Shown here: positions 8,938 through 17,213 of the stretch, piece by piece | Layout: each line of letters opens with the position of its first letter | Numbering within the stretch: the first letter of the stretch is position 1 | Assembly (NCBI GenBank): GCA_018817165.1 | Contig: JAHITY010000017.1 | Coordinates: 1-32,894 of the forward strand | Direction of reading: 5' to 3' | Source of the DNA: Candidatus Omnitrophota bacterium | GTDB taxonomy: Bacteria > Omnitrophota > Gorgyraeia > B26-G9 | DNA length: 32,894 bases | Translations under genes and position numbers: made by a program | The notes under the pieces: model-generated | The model's database searches: none | What the model saw: the letters and a program-made list of their open reading frames with translations, nothing else | Told to the model about the DNA's origin: nothing

Positions 8938-9442
8938 TCCATTGCCTCCTTACAAAATAGGCGGCTAAATAACCGCCCGCGAATAAACAGATTAAGAAAA
9001 CAAGGCTTCCGGTAAGTAATAATGCCCCTCCGGTTAAGGCTTGTCCCGAGGTGCAGCCCTGTGCCAATCGGCTGGCATAACCAATAATGATTCCGCCGAT
9101 CAAGGCAAAGCTTATTCTTAATAACCGAGAAGCCGCTTTGCCCTTCTCAAGCTGAAAAGAGATTCTTTTTGCCGCTAAAGCGGAAAATAAGCCTCCCAAA
9201 ACAGTCCCGACAAACATAAAAACCAAATAATAATTAAGCGGTGTCTCTCCCCATTTCCCGAAATATTCAGAAGATAAGGTATGCGTCTTAGCGATACTTA
9301 ATTCTAATGCTGCTGCAATCCTTGCCAAGCCGGATGATGCGCCTAAGCCCGCGCCAAGCACAAGAAATGAAGCTAAAAGAACTGATCCCAGGAAGACCCC
9401 GGCCAGATATGGATTCATATATGGTTTTGGACTATTCTCCAT
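8930..9442 (-). CDS. YeeE/YedE-family membrane protein (half-size sulfur transporter)
   Basis: 170 residues with about four membrane helices and the conserved motif QGCTSGQALTGG (Cys130), the sulfur-relay Cys motif of YeeE/TsuA-type thiosulfate channels. Full-length TsuA-like proteins carry two such halves; here the second half is the next gene. The start is ATG 9442 with a GGGGTG Shine-Dalgarno, not the track's GTG 9457. This leaves 1 nt after the stop of the upstream persulfide dioxygenase-like gene, so the three genes form a tight operon. The family assignment is firm; the exact substrate is inference. Confidence 0.88.
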   Translation of the reverse strand: MENSPKPYMNPYLAGVFLGSVLLASFLVLGAGLGASSGLARIAAALELSIAKTHTLSSEYFGKWGETPLNYYLVFMFVGTVLGGLFSALAAKRISFQLEKGKAASRLLRISFALIGGIIIGYASRLAQGCTSGQALTGGALLLTGSLVFLICLFAGGYLAAYFVRRQWND

Positions 9443-9443
9443 C

Positions 9444-11483
9444 TTAGCACCCCGCACTTTTCTTTTGCGCTTTTTGCGGTGCTTGGATTTCAGGCTGCGG
9501 CTGAAGCGCGGGGATTACAGTCTGACTTGCCGGAATTTGCATTTTTTTAGAGGAACCCAAAGGCATAGACATGGCCGGTATTTTTGTATCCAGCAAATCT
9601 TTAAGCTCTGATTCAGCCCAGTAGGCTTCAAGACCTCCGCGCAGTGCTTTAATCGGTCTTTGCGTTTTTTGAAATAGCATTCCGGCAATAATCATCGAAA
9701 GCGAACCATCGCGATCAATAATAATTAACGGCCCGGTTCCGACCAGATACGCCGGACTGTTCATTAAATCCACAATGTCCGCGTTAACTGAACCAGGCAG
9801 ATGATAGTCAGCGAATTGTTCCGCTGGTCTAATATCAACCAAATCAAAGGTGCCGGGTAAATCCATAATTAGACTTTTCAGTTCCACACAAGATATTCTG
9901 CCCGGCAGCTTAATTTCTCTTTTAGGTATTGAAACCGCGGCAGTTTTCGCGGATTGTTCAGTCTGCGCGCCAAAAACCGGAAGTCCGGCATTGATCCAGG
10001 CTTCACTTCCTCCGGCTAAACTACTTACTTTTGTAAATTCCTTACGCTCTAAAATACCGATCGCCATGCTTGAGCGATAGGCGGAGTTGCATACGGCAAC
10101 AACCGGCTGCTTTGGATCAAGTTTTGAACAAAGATTTTCCAATTGATTTAAGGCCAAATTAATAACTTTTCCTATCCTTAATCCCATCCATTCACTAGGC
10201 AATCTGACATCTACTATGATCGGAGCCTCTCCTTTTTCCATAAGCGCGTACAAATCTTTTGGCTCAACCATATTGTTTTTTGTCATCGCCATACCGGAAC
10301 TTTTCCAGGTGTCAAAGTTAATTACCTTGGCTTTATATCCCACACGATGCAGCCGATACACAGCTTCTTTTAACTCTTCATCATTTCCGGTTAGGACTAA
10401 TTTTGAATCCCACGGGACCATAATTCCCGTCCAAGTCTCTATGCGACCCCGCAAACCAATATTAACTGAATTCGGGATGTGGTTTTGAGCAAACTCATTC
10501 GCGCTTCGAATATCCACTAGATAATAATATTTTGAATCAGTTAACAGTTTATCAGCCTTCACCTTATCCAGCGGTTCATCCCAATTAATCAATTCCGGCC
10601 CATTTTTATTCATCGCCGCATTATATTTAAAATACTGCGGAGCCTCCGGCAGTCCTTCAAGAACTGCTGCTATAAATTCATTGCGGTTCTTGATCTGCAG
10701 ATAAACATTTGTTTTTCTTTCTCTGCCAATAGTAGAATATGGGTCATCGCTTAGATGCGCTCCGCACAAAGATCCCGCGCCATGAGCCGGAAAAACAACC
10801 ACACTATCATCAATAATCGATAATTTTTTTGTCCAGGTATCAAAAGACATTGAAGCAAGTTCCGCGGCAGAAATTGTCCCGCCCATCAAATCAGGCCGGC
10901 CAATACTGCCCACGAAAAGCGTATCTCCTGAAAACGCGACCTTAGGTATATTTTTATCATCAGAGCTATAGACAAGTGAAGTTGTACAATCAAGTGTATG
11001 TCCGGGAGTCTCAAGAACTTTAATCGTCACATTGCCTAATGAAATAATCGAACCGTCTCTGGTCGGTGTATGCGCATACCCCGCATTCGCTTTTTCGCTA
11101 ATATAGATAGGCGCTTTGGTTCGTTTTGCTAATTCATTGTGACCGGCGACAAAATCAGCATGACTGTGGCTGAGGAGGATTCCTTTTATTTCCACATTTT
11201 CTTGTTTAGCAACATCAATGTATTTAAAAACATCTCTTCCGGGATCAACAACAATAGCTTGATTGCCACTGATAAGCATATAGGAATAATGCGAAAGCAC
11301 TGCTAGATTAAACTGAATGATTTTAAACCCCGGGTACTGATAAGTATCCACAATATCGTAAATCGCGGCTGTATCAGCATGGGATGCTGATTCTGTATCT
11401 TTGAGTTTAGCGGAATAACATAAACTGGTATTTAAGCTTAAAATAATCAAAGCCAAACTGAAAAGCAATATTCTTTTAAACAT
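9444..11483 (-). CDS. Exported CstB-like persulfide dioxygenase with three rhodanese domains
   Basis: 679 residues. An N-terminal signal peptide (about 1-24, ending CYSA) suggests export. Residues about 45-250 are a metallo-beta-lactamase fold with SHSHADFVAGH, ETPGHT and SGDTLF. The Asp-Phe rather than Asp-His in the first motif is the pattern of CstB/ETHE1-type nonheme iron persulfide dioxygenases (2-His-1-Asp iron). Rhodanese-like domains follow at about 310-390 (no Cys), 405-500 (active loop AVCNSAYRSS, Cys465) and 525-610 (Asp replaces Cys, IIDRDGS). A Pro/Gln/Ala/Lys linker ends in a terminal Gly-Cys. CstB converts persulfide sulfur to thiosulfate, which fits the YeeE genes next in the operon. 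The RBS AGGAGGGG is strong. Export is unusual for this family. Confidence 0.85.
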   Translation of the reverse strand: MFKRILLFSLALIILSLNTSLCYSAKLKDTESASHADTAAIYDIVDTYQYPGFKIIQFNLAVLSHYSYMLISGNQAIVVDPGRDVFKYIDVAKQENVEIKGILLSHSHADFVAGHNELAKRTKAPIYISEKANAGYAHTPTRDGSIISLGNVTIKVLETPGHTLDCTTSLVYSSDDKNIPKVAFSGDTLFVGSIGRPDLMGGTISAAELASMSFDTWTKKLSIIDDSVVVFPAHGAGSLCGAHLSDDPYSTIGRERKTNVYLQIKNRNEFIAAVLEGLPEAPQYFKYNAAMNKNGPELINWDEPLDKVKADKLLTDSKYYYLVDIRSANEFAQNHIPNSVNIGLRGRIETWTGIMVPWDSKLVLTGNDEELKEAVYRLHRVGYKAKVINFDTWKSSGMAMTKNNMVEPKDLYALMEKGEAPIIVDVRLPSEWMGLRIGKVINLALNQLENLCSKLDPKQPVVAVCNSAYRSSMAIGILERKEFTKVSSLAGGSEAWINAGLPVFGAQTEQSAKTAAVSIPKREIKLPGRISCVELKSLIMDLPGTFDLVDIRPAEQFADYHLPGSVNADIVDLMNSPAYLVGTGPLIIIDRDGSLSMIIAGMLFQKTQRPIKALRGGLEAYWAESELKDLLDTKIPAMSMPLGSSKKMQIPASQTVIPALQPQPEIQAPQKAQKKSAGC

Positions 11484-11735
11484 TTACCCCTCCTATTTTA
11501 AAAATATAATAAATCACGAAACATATCCCCAAAAATAAAGCTAATTTTATCAATCGATAATTTACTTGAATAAGCCAATACTCTTATGCCCACTCTTCTA
11601 CCGAAACATTAAGCAAACCACTACACTTAATAAACCAAACCTTCTACAAAAACTCTACCACTCGCATAGCTCAATAGCAAGTGTTATTACACAACAAAAG
11701 CAATGTATTTAGAGAATAATCTATTAAAAAAAATC

Positions 11736-11750
11736 GGAAAGGTTCTGTTT
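11736..11750. repeat. Short repeat GGAAAGGTTCTGTTT, copy 2
   Basis: Exact 15-base match to 4075-4089, 7.7 kb away, in a gap between unrelated genes. A half copy lies near 12604. Confidence 0.5.
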
Positions 11751-11755
11751 AGTTT

Positions 11756-11788
11756 TCAGCTATTAGCTATAAAGCCATCAGCTATTAG
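11756..11788. repeat. Direct repeat TCAGCTATTAG x2, related to the 26.6-kb repeats
   Basis: TCAGCTATTAG occurs at 11756 and 11778. The 14-mer CCATCAGCTATTAG (11775-11788) is found as its exact reverse complement at 26594-26607, so these belong to one dispersed intergenic repeat family. Confidence 0.5.
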
Positions 11789-11808
11789 TTTTTTATTATT
11801 TATTCAGT

Positions 11809-12192
11809 TTAATTTATTAGAAAAAATGCTGTGTTTAAATATGTAGCAAATATAATCCAAACTAGATAAGGCAGTAATAATAGCGCGGATATCCTGCATT
11901 GCCTCCAAAAGTATCTTATTATTATGATCAAACTAATATCCATAAAAATAATATCTCCTAGAGCTAAGCCCGGTGACTTTAAGCCAAAGAAAATCCAGGT
12001 CCAAATAAAGTTGCTGATCAAATGTGCTGTAATTAAAAAATATATCCCCAATGCATGCTGAGCTTTATGCTTCTTAATAAACAGGATAATCGAAAGCGCG
12101 ATCATCACATACAGGATTGACCAAACCGGGCCAAATACCCAGTCTGGGGGCGCCAGCAATGGCCTATTTAATTCATTGTACCATTCGTTCAT
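11809..12192 (-). CDS. tspO: TspO/MBR family membrane protein
   Basis: 127 residues, five predicted membrane helices, Trp-rich. The N-terminus NRPLLAPPDWVFGPVW carries the family's proline-tryptophan signature, and LISNFIWTWIFFG the mid-protein signature. TspO proteins bind porphyrins and are linked to tetrapyrrole or stress responses; what this one binds is not visible. It is somewhat shorter than typical members (about 150-160 residues). A GGATAG ribosome site precedes the ATG. It is monocistronic, insulated from the upstream small gene by a strong terminator. Confidence 0.9.
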   Translation of the reverse strand: MNEWYNELNRPLLAPPDWVFGPVWSILYVMIALSIILFIKKHKAQHALGIYFLITAHLISNFIWTWIFFGLKSPGLALGDIIFMDISLIIIIRYFWRQCRISALLLLPYLVWIIFATYLNTAFFLIN

Positions 12193-12243
12193 TTACTATC
12201 CTTTTGAAGTTAAAGTTTGAATACAGCGACTATTCTACATTAT

Positions 12244-12279
12244 AAAAAAAGGATAGCCGTTTTCTGGCTATCCTTTTTT
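12244..12279. terminator. Bidirectional rho-independent terminator
   Basis: An 8-bp perfect stem GGATAGCC/GGCTATCC (12251-12258 and 12266-12273) with a 7-nt loop is flanked by A and T runs on both sides. It ends the minus-strand small-peptide transcript 18 bp after its stop codon. Confidence 0.92.
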
Positions 12280-12296
12280 CTTTTAAAATAGAGCTT

Positions 12297-12512
12297 TTAT
12301 TTACCTGAACCGTCAGAAACTCCATCACCGGAATTTGGCGCAGGAGTTCCTGTGCCACTTCCACTTGGTCCGTCTTGAGTGGTCATCCCACTTCCGTCAG
12401 AAACACCATCACCTGAATTAGGCGCGGCTCCCTTGCTGTCCGCGGCAAAAACGCCTTGAGTGAATGTAAATAAACAAACTGCCAACAACCAAAATCCAAC
12501 AAATTTCTTCAT
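12297..12512 (-). CDS. Small exported Gly/Ser/Asp-rich repeat peptide
   Basis: 71 residues. A textbook signal peptide (MKKF, hydrophobic core, cleavage after VFA near residue 23) is followed by a mature part of about 48 residues made of a perfectly repeated block, APNSGDGVSDGSG, at both ends, separated by a Thr/Gln/Gly/Ser linker. There is no hydrophobic segment or Cys in the mature part. AAGGAGG lies 8 nt before the ATG; a consensus promoter and a strong terminator make it a dedicated, probably well-expressed transcript. No family is recognised. Acidic Gly/Asp-rich repeats could bind calcium or act as a surface or matrix peptide, but this is speculative. Confidence 0.8.
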   Translation of the reverse strand: MKKFVGFWLLAVCLFTFTQGVFAADSKGAAPNSGDGVSDGSGMTTQDGPSGSGTGTPAPNSGDGVSDGSGK

Positions 12513-12542
12513 AACTACTTCCTCCTTTTCTATATAAACTAT

Positions 12543-12571
12543 ATGATAACTCGATATTTTTAATTAGTCAA
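12543..12571 (-). promoter_or_regulatory. Sigma70-like promoter for the small exported peptide
   Basis: On the minus strand, TTGACT (12571-12566) and TATCAT (12548-12543) are separated by exactly 17 bp, 31 bp upstream of the ATG, with AAGGAGG between. Confidence 0.75.
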
Positions 12572-12759
12572 TAGCGTAATTAATCTACCAGGAAATTGGA
12601 CCAGTTCTGTTTTTTAACTATAAGAGAGCAATCATCGACTTAATGACCTGTGTCATTGTGATCTTGTGTTAATTAGTTTGTGCTTTAGCACGTGCCCGAG
12701 TTAGAAGCAAAATATTATTCAACTCGAAAACACGTTAACTCGAGAACTTTTTTCTGTAG
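12572..12759. other. Non-coding gap downstream of the polysaccharide genes
   Basis: I see no ORF. It contains small hairpins (AATGAC/GTCATT near 12643, TGCT/AGCA near 12682) and three copies of the CGAGTT/AACTCG hexamer between 12698 and 12743. None is followed by a clear T run in the minus direction, so I do not call a terminator for the long minus-strand unit. The GTTCTGTTTTTTAA repeat fragment lies near 12604. Confidence 0.4.
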
Positions 12760-14763
12760 CTATCTTGTCCCTTTTTTATAAAATTTCTTCAGGTACTCTG
12801 CTTGCTTTTTTTCTTTTTCACTGTCTTCTGGGCGGCCAAGTATGCCATAAAATTGGGCAAGTTGCTCATGATAAAAAGGTTGTACAGGATAAAGTTCTGC
12901 TGCTTTTTTAAATTCTTGCTCAGCTATTTGCAGATCTTGCTTCTGACCAGAATTAAACAAGACCTGCCCTAATTTATAATGATAACGCGGTAAAAATCGG
13001 TCGAGATTTACCGCTGTTTGAAAATTGCTGATTATTTGGTTTAATAATTCTTTTTTTTCAGCAATACTGATATTTGGGTTGGAAATCATTTTCTCCAGAA
13101 TAATCCCGCGGTGAAAGTAATACTCTGCGCAGTTTTTTTGGAGATTAATTGCTTTATCCGCTAAACTCAAAGCATGGGGATAATTATTATTTATATACTC
13201 TTGAGATGCTTTTTCATCATAAGCCAGGGCTGTATACATCTGCATTGCATAAAAGATTAAAACCGCCAAGAACAGACAAACAAGAACCAAACAAATTTGT
13301 TTAAGCCATCCCCAAAAAGGTTTATTTTTAGAACTAATATCCGATAATTCTGATTTGATATTTAGTCCTAAGCTGAGATGATATTGCAATAATCCAAGCA
13401 AACCAAAAGCAATTAAAGCTGTTTGCTGATCGAATAAACTAAAATCAATCAGATTAATTAATAGAAAACAAATAATACTGCAAAACAAACCAATGCTGAT
13501 AAAGCGCGAACTATCTGTGATTTTTTTTAGGTTTACAATTGCCTGTTGAAGAAACTTTAACCAAAACAAAATAAATACAATAAAAACCAGACTGCCTCCT
13601 TCTGCCCATATCTGTAAAAAACTATTATGTGCCATTATGGTTTCTTCACCGTTCAGAGTTTTAAAAAGCGGATATACACTGCTGAAAGTTCCAGGGCCAA
13701 ACCCGAAAATTGGTCTTTGGCAGATCATCGCCCATGTTGCCTTCCAATACTCCCATCGGACTTCAAATGAAGCAATGAAATTAATCATTTTCGGCAAATG
13801 GATTTTATCCGAGCTGCTGATTAGCATAAAACTTGCAATAAATAATCCAGATAAACCAAGAATGGATTTAAACAGCAAAGATTTATCTCGGGTTTTTGGC
13901 CTGAGCAGAATAAAAAAACATATTAAACTCAATAGCAAAGCCATCCAGGCGCCTTTAGCCTTGGTCAAAATTAATAAAGGAATTATTGCTATCAGGATGA
14001 GATATTTAAACAACAAAACCGAGTTAAATTTTGTTTTCAATAAACTTCCTTCAGACAAACAAAATCCCAAAATGGTTAAAAACATCATGCTTAAATAACA
14101 GCCAAATGCCGGAGCATATAAAAAAGTGGAAAATACGACATTAGATTTCATTCTGCGGATAAACTCTTGCGTCTGAATCATCTGCTCTGGGTTTTGAGCC
14201 AAAAATTTACGCATACTCTCAAAACCAATACTATATTGATAAAATCCATAAACAATCAAGCAAAAGCTGGCGCAGAAAATTATTGTTTGAAAGATACTGC
14301 TGAGATTTTTATGCTGGGGTAAACTGCTGATCAGCTTATACCAAACAAACAGGGATAAAAAATAAAACAGACTACTGATACTCGCCTGTTTATAAACCGA
14401 AAAATAAGCGCTGATCCCTAAACCAAAAACAAACAAACCAAGTATTTTATCTGCCCAATCAAAAGAAAAGCGAAACCCTGAATTATTCGCTGAAGCAAGA
14501 TTAATCGGATTAAACTTATATTTATAATTTATATTTATATAAAGATAGGTAAAATAAATAAATCCTAAACTGAAAATCAGAGTTTGAAACACCAAACACG
14601 GAGCGAAAAAATAAGTTTCACCTAGAATTGCTCTCAGAAAAAAAACTCCTGCAACCAAAGCTGTGATTATGCGTGCTGTTAATAGTAAATCTTTTAATTT
14701 GCGAAAAATCAGCCAAAACCCAGCAGACAATCCAATGACCAAAGCCAGGAGAATACGAATCAT
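12760..14763 (-). CDS. O-antigen ligase / Wzy_C-like membrane protein with C-terminal TPR
   Basis: 667 residues from ATG 14763, which overlaps the upstream stop as ATGA; this start is preferred over the track's 14805, which would overlap by 46 nt. Residues 1-520 hold about a dozen membrane helices. The Wzy_C signature is present: FGFGPGTFSSVYP followed by AHNSFLQIWAEGG, with the His of the large periplasmic loop. Residues about 530-667 are TPR-like helices (KAINLQKN, YHYKLGQVLFNSG). Family members are O-antigen polymerases or ligases, or protein O-oligosaccharyltransferases of the PglL/TfpW kind that glycosylate pilins. The context downstream of pilus genes makes the last option attractive, but sequence alone does not decide it. 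Confidence 0.85.
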   Translation of the reverse strand: MIRILLALVIGLSAGFWLIFRKLKDLLLTARIITALVAGVFFLRAILGETYFFAPCLVFQTLIFSLGFIYFTYLYININYKYKFNPINLASANNSGFRFSFDWADKILGLFVFGLGISAYFSVYKQASISSLFYFLSLFVWYKLISSLPQHKNLSSIFQTIIFCASFCLIVYGFYQYSIGFESMRKFLAQNPEQMIQTQEFIRRMKSNVVFSTFLYAPAFGCYLSMMFLTILGFCLSEGSLLKTKFNSVLLFKYLILIAIIPLLILTKAKGAWMALLLSLICFFILLRPKTRDKSLLFKSILGLSGLFIASFMLISSSDKIHLPKMINFIASFEVRWEYWKATWAMICQRPIFGFGPGTFSSVYPLFKTLNGEETIMAHNSFLQIWAEGGSLVFIVFILFWLKFLQQAIVNLKKITDSSRFISIGLFCSIICFLLINLIDFSLFDQQTALIAFGLLGLLQYHLSLGLNIKSELSDISSKNKPFWGWLKQICLVLVCLFLAVLIFYAMQMYTALAYDEKASQEYINNNYPHALSLADKAINLQKNCAEYYFHRGIILEKMISNPNISIAEKKELLNQIISNFQTAVNLDRFLPRYHYKLGQVLFNSGQKQDLQIAEQEFKKAAELYPVQPFYHEQLAQFYGILGRPEDSEKEKKQAEYLKKFYKKGTR

Positions 14764-15833
14764 TGCGTATTCCCTTCTAAAAGCGCAATTATAAAAATCA
14801 TGCACACTGCCTGGATTAAAATCAGATAGCAGCCCTGATAATTTAAATCCCGCAGCAATAATGCTCCCAAGCCGATACTAAAATTAACCAGATAAATAAA
14901 AAACAAAGTCTGCTTGACGCTCATTCCCCGGTTCAGCAGTCTGTGCGAAAGATGGTTTTTATCCGCCAGAAAAATCGGTTGTTTATTTTTAATTCTGATC
15001 CATATAACGGAAAATGTATCAAAAATTGGCACCGCCATGATCAATAAAGGCATAACAATTGGCGTGACTGTGGGCGTTGAATTAGTATAATAAGTGCTGA
15101 TTATGGTCAGAATGCTTAAAGTATAACCAATAAATAAGCTGCCGGCATCTCCCATAAATACTTTGGCCGGCGGAAAATTAAACCATAAAAACCCGATTAA
15201 AACTCCGCAAAAACAAGCTAGAATCGTGGCAACAAAAAACTGCTGAGCAAAAAAAGCCGCGATAAAAAAAATAACACTCGAAATCAATGCTATGCCGCTG
15301 CTTAAACCATCCATATTATCCAATAAATTAAAGGCATTGCTGATGCCGACGATCCATAAAACTGTCAATAGCCAGCTGATAAATTGATTGTCGACAAATA
15401 AACTGATCTTTATGCCGCTAAAAAACACGATACTGGCCAAGCCGATTTCCCAGCCTAATTTCAGCCAAGCCGGCAGGTTTTTAATATCATCATAAATTCC
15501 CATAAGCACTAAAATGAACGTTGTGCTTAAAATAGCGATAAGTTGTGGGGCTATGGATTTTATCCCCGCCAGATACGGATAGATATACTTTGGGATCATT
15601 CCTTGCCGTGAAGCAAAATATACAATTATTAAATTTAAGCCAATGGTCAAGGTAAAAGCTGCGTACATTGCCGCTCCGCCTAAAAGTGGGGTTGCGGTTT
15701 GATGGATTTTTCTTTGCGCCTGGGGCAGATCAATGATTTTAAATTTAATCGCTAGCTGGCGAAAAACACTTACTAAAAGTAGTGAAGCGATTGCGCTGAA
15801 AATAAAAATATAACTGTAAATTATTTTCCACAT
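14760..15833 (-). CDS. WecA/MraY-like polyprenyl-phosphate sugar-1-phosphate transferase
   Basis: 357 residues with about ten membrane helices. Family motifs occur in order: YDDIKNLPAWLK (DDxxNLP), NAFNLLDNMDGLSSG (catalytic NLxDxxDGL), VFMGDAGSLFIG (MGD-GS), and the His motif KNHLSHRLLNRG. This is the WecA/TagO/MraY superfamily, which attaches a sugar-1-phosphate to undecaprenyl phosphate at the membrane to start a glycan. The NHLSHR motif resembles WecA/TagO rather than MraY, so a UDP-HexNAc substrate is likely. The gene overlaps the Wzy_C-like gene by 4 nt and follows the glycosyltransferase by 22 bp, consistent with a three-gene glycan cassette. Confidence 0.9.
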   Translation of the reverse strand: MWKIIYSYIFIFSAIASLLLVSVFRQLAIKFKIIDLPQAQRKIHQTATPLLGGAAMYAAFTLTIGLNLIIVYFASRQGMIPKYIYPYLAGIKSIAPQLIAILSTTFILVLMGIYDDIKNLPAWLKLGWEIGLASIVFFSGIKISLFVDNQFISWLLTVLWIVGISNAFNLLDNMDGLSSGIALISSVIFFIAAFFAQQFFVATILACFCGVLIGFLWFNFPPAKVFMGDAGSLFIGYTLSILTIISTYYTNSTPTVTPIVMPLLIMAVPIFDTFSVIWIRIKNKQPIFLADKNHLSHRLLNRGMSVKQTLFFIYLVNFSIGLGALLLRDLNYQGCYLILIQAVCMIFIIALLEGNTQ

Positions 15834-15855
15834 ATTTTGTATTTATTTTATTGGA

Positions 15856-17115
15856 TTAATTAATTTTTTTATTAAGTTTTTTTATTTTTTTATTAATCTT
15901 TTTAATTTGCTTCAGTTCATCTTTGTTTGTAACTTTACTGTCTAATGATTTTAATAATCTGCGGTATACAAAATCAATTGACGAGACCATGGTTTGACTG
16001 CCAAAAGCTTCCCTGACCAAAAGATTACCCTGCGCGCCCATTTGCTGGCGAAGTTTTTTATCGCCCAGTAATTGGCTTAAAGCATTGGCTAATTCCTGGA
16101 TATTCTTCGGACTGACCAAAATTCCATTTACTTGATTGCGGATAATATCTTTCGCTCCATCCAGATTAAAGCAAACCGCGGGTATTTCTAAGGCAAAGCT
16201 CTGGACAACTGCCCGAGGCAATCCTTCATGCAAAGAGGTATGCGCTAAGACATCGACGCACTGAAGATAATAAGGCACAGCTTCTGGACGAATTAAGCCG
16301 GTAAAAATAAGATTGTCGCTAAGCCCGAGTTTTTTCGCTTTTTTTTCTAATTGATTGCGAAGAATCCCATCACCAATAAATAAAATTTTCAACTTGGGGG
16401 ATTTTCGTTTAACAATTACCGCGGCATCTAACAGAAAATCATGTCCTTTTAAATTAAATAATCTGGCTAATTTTCCAATCACCAGACTATTCGCAGGGAT
16501 GCCCAGTCTTTTGCGATAAGCCGCTCTGATCTCAGGATCTTTTTTATAATGAATCAATTCAATGCCGCTATAGATTTTTACAAATTTTTCTTTTTCTGCT
16601 ATTTTAGCATCTACCGCTTGATCAATAATTGATTGTGATACACAGATAATTGTTTGCGTAAAACGCGCAACGAATTTCTCCAAAGCAATGTATCCTTTAT
16701 TTTTCAGATTACTTTGTTCAGCAAAAAAAGGCAGGCCATGTATGGTATGAATAATTATCTTTGTTCCGGCAAGTTTTGCTGCCAATCTGCCTAATATTCC
16801 GGCTTTGGAACTGTGAGTATGCACAATATCAAACTTGTTTTTTTTAATAAAGCTATATATTTGGCAAAAAGCAATAAAATCAAACAGCGGATTAATATTT
16901 CTTCGCAGATAATGACACAGCTTAATTTTAAAACTGCTGGATTTACTCAGCAATTCTCCTTCCGGGCCTAAAGACGGTCCGGTTAAAAGCGTAAGTTCAT
17001 AGTCAGGAATTCGCTTTAAGCCATTTACCGTTAATAAGGTATTTTCCTGAGCGCCGCCGACGATCATGCGAGTAATTAAATGCAATACCTGAATTTTTAT
17101 TTGTTTTTCTTTCAT
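15856..17115 (-). CDS. GT4 family glycosyltransferase
   Basis: 419 residues with the GT-B fold. The N-terminal Rossmann domain opens with QVLHLITRMIVGGAQEN and has the HTHSSKAGILGRLAA motif; the C-terminal domain has GKLARLFNLKGHDFLLDA and the donor-binding HEGLPRAVVQSFA (an E-x7-Q variant of E-x7-E common in this subgroup). It should extend a lipid-linked glycan in the cytoplasm using a nucleotide sugar. The last about 25 residues are a Lys/Asn/Ile low-complexity tail. The promoter status of the 98-bp gap upstream is unclear; I see no terminator there, so it may be cotranscribed with the pil genes. Confidence 0.9.
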   Translation of the reverse strand: MKEKQIKIQVLHLITRMIVGGAQENTLLTVNGLKRIPDYELTLLTGPSLGPEGELLSKSSSFKIKLCHYLRRNINPLFDFIAFCQIYSFIKKNKFDIVHTHSSKAGILGRLAAKLAGTKIIIHTIHGLPFFAEQSNLKNKGYIALEKFVARFTQTIICVSQSIIDQAVDAKIAEKEKFVKIYSGIELIHYKKDPEIRAAYRKRLGIPANSLVIGKLARLFNLKGHDFLLDAAVIVKRKSPKLKILFIGDGILRNQLEKKAKKLGLSDNLIFTGLIRPEAVPYYLQCVDVLAHTSLHEGLPRAVVQSFALEIPAVCFNLDGAKDIIRNQVNGILVSPKNIQELANALSQLLGDKKLRQQMGAQGNLLVREAFGSQTMVSSIDFVYRRLLKSLDSKVTNKDELKQIKKINKKIKKLNKKIN

Positions 17116-17213
17116 AATAATAAACTTATTATTTGTTTAGATGTTTTGAGCTTAAATTTATATTTTTGAATATTAATATTCTGGGTAAAAAATAAATAAT
17201 GGTTAAACAGTTA

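Larger units (their letters stand above)
11484..11808. other. 325-bp non-coding gap upstream of the sulfur operon
   Basis: I see no ORF. The part nearest 11484 is the leader of the sulfur operon; AT-rich stretches could hold its promoter, but no pair of hexamers is convincing. An imperfect inverted repeat (CACTCGC and GCAAGTG around an 11-nt centre) lies at about 11659-11684. The rest holds the 15-mer repeat copy at 11736 and the TCAGCTATTAG pair at 11756-11788. Confidence 0.5.

Noticed and set aside
11659-11684. Inverted repeat CACTCGC/GCAAGTG as an operator for the sulfur operon
   Set aside because: One mismatch, long centre, and no promoter placed next to it; kept only as a note in the gap description.
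13637-14098. Plus-strand 153-residue ORF
   Set aside because: Antisense shadow of the Wzy_C-like gene.
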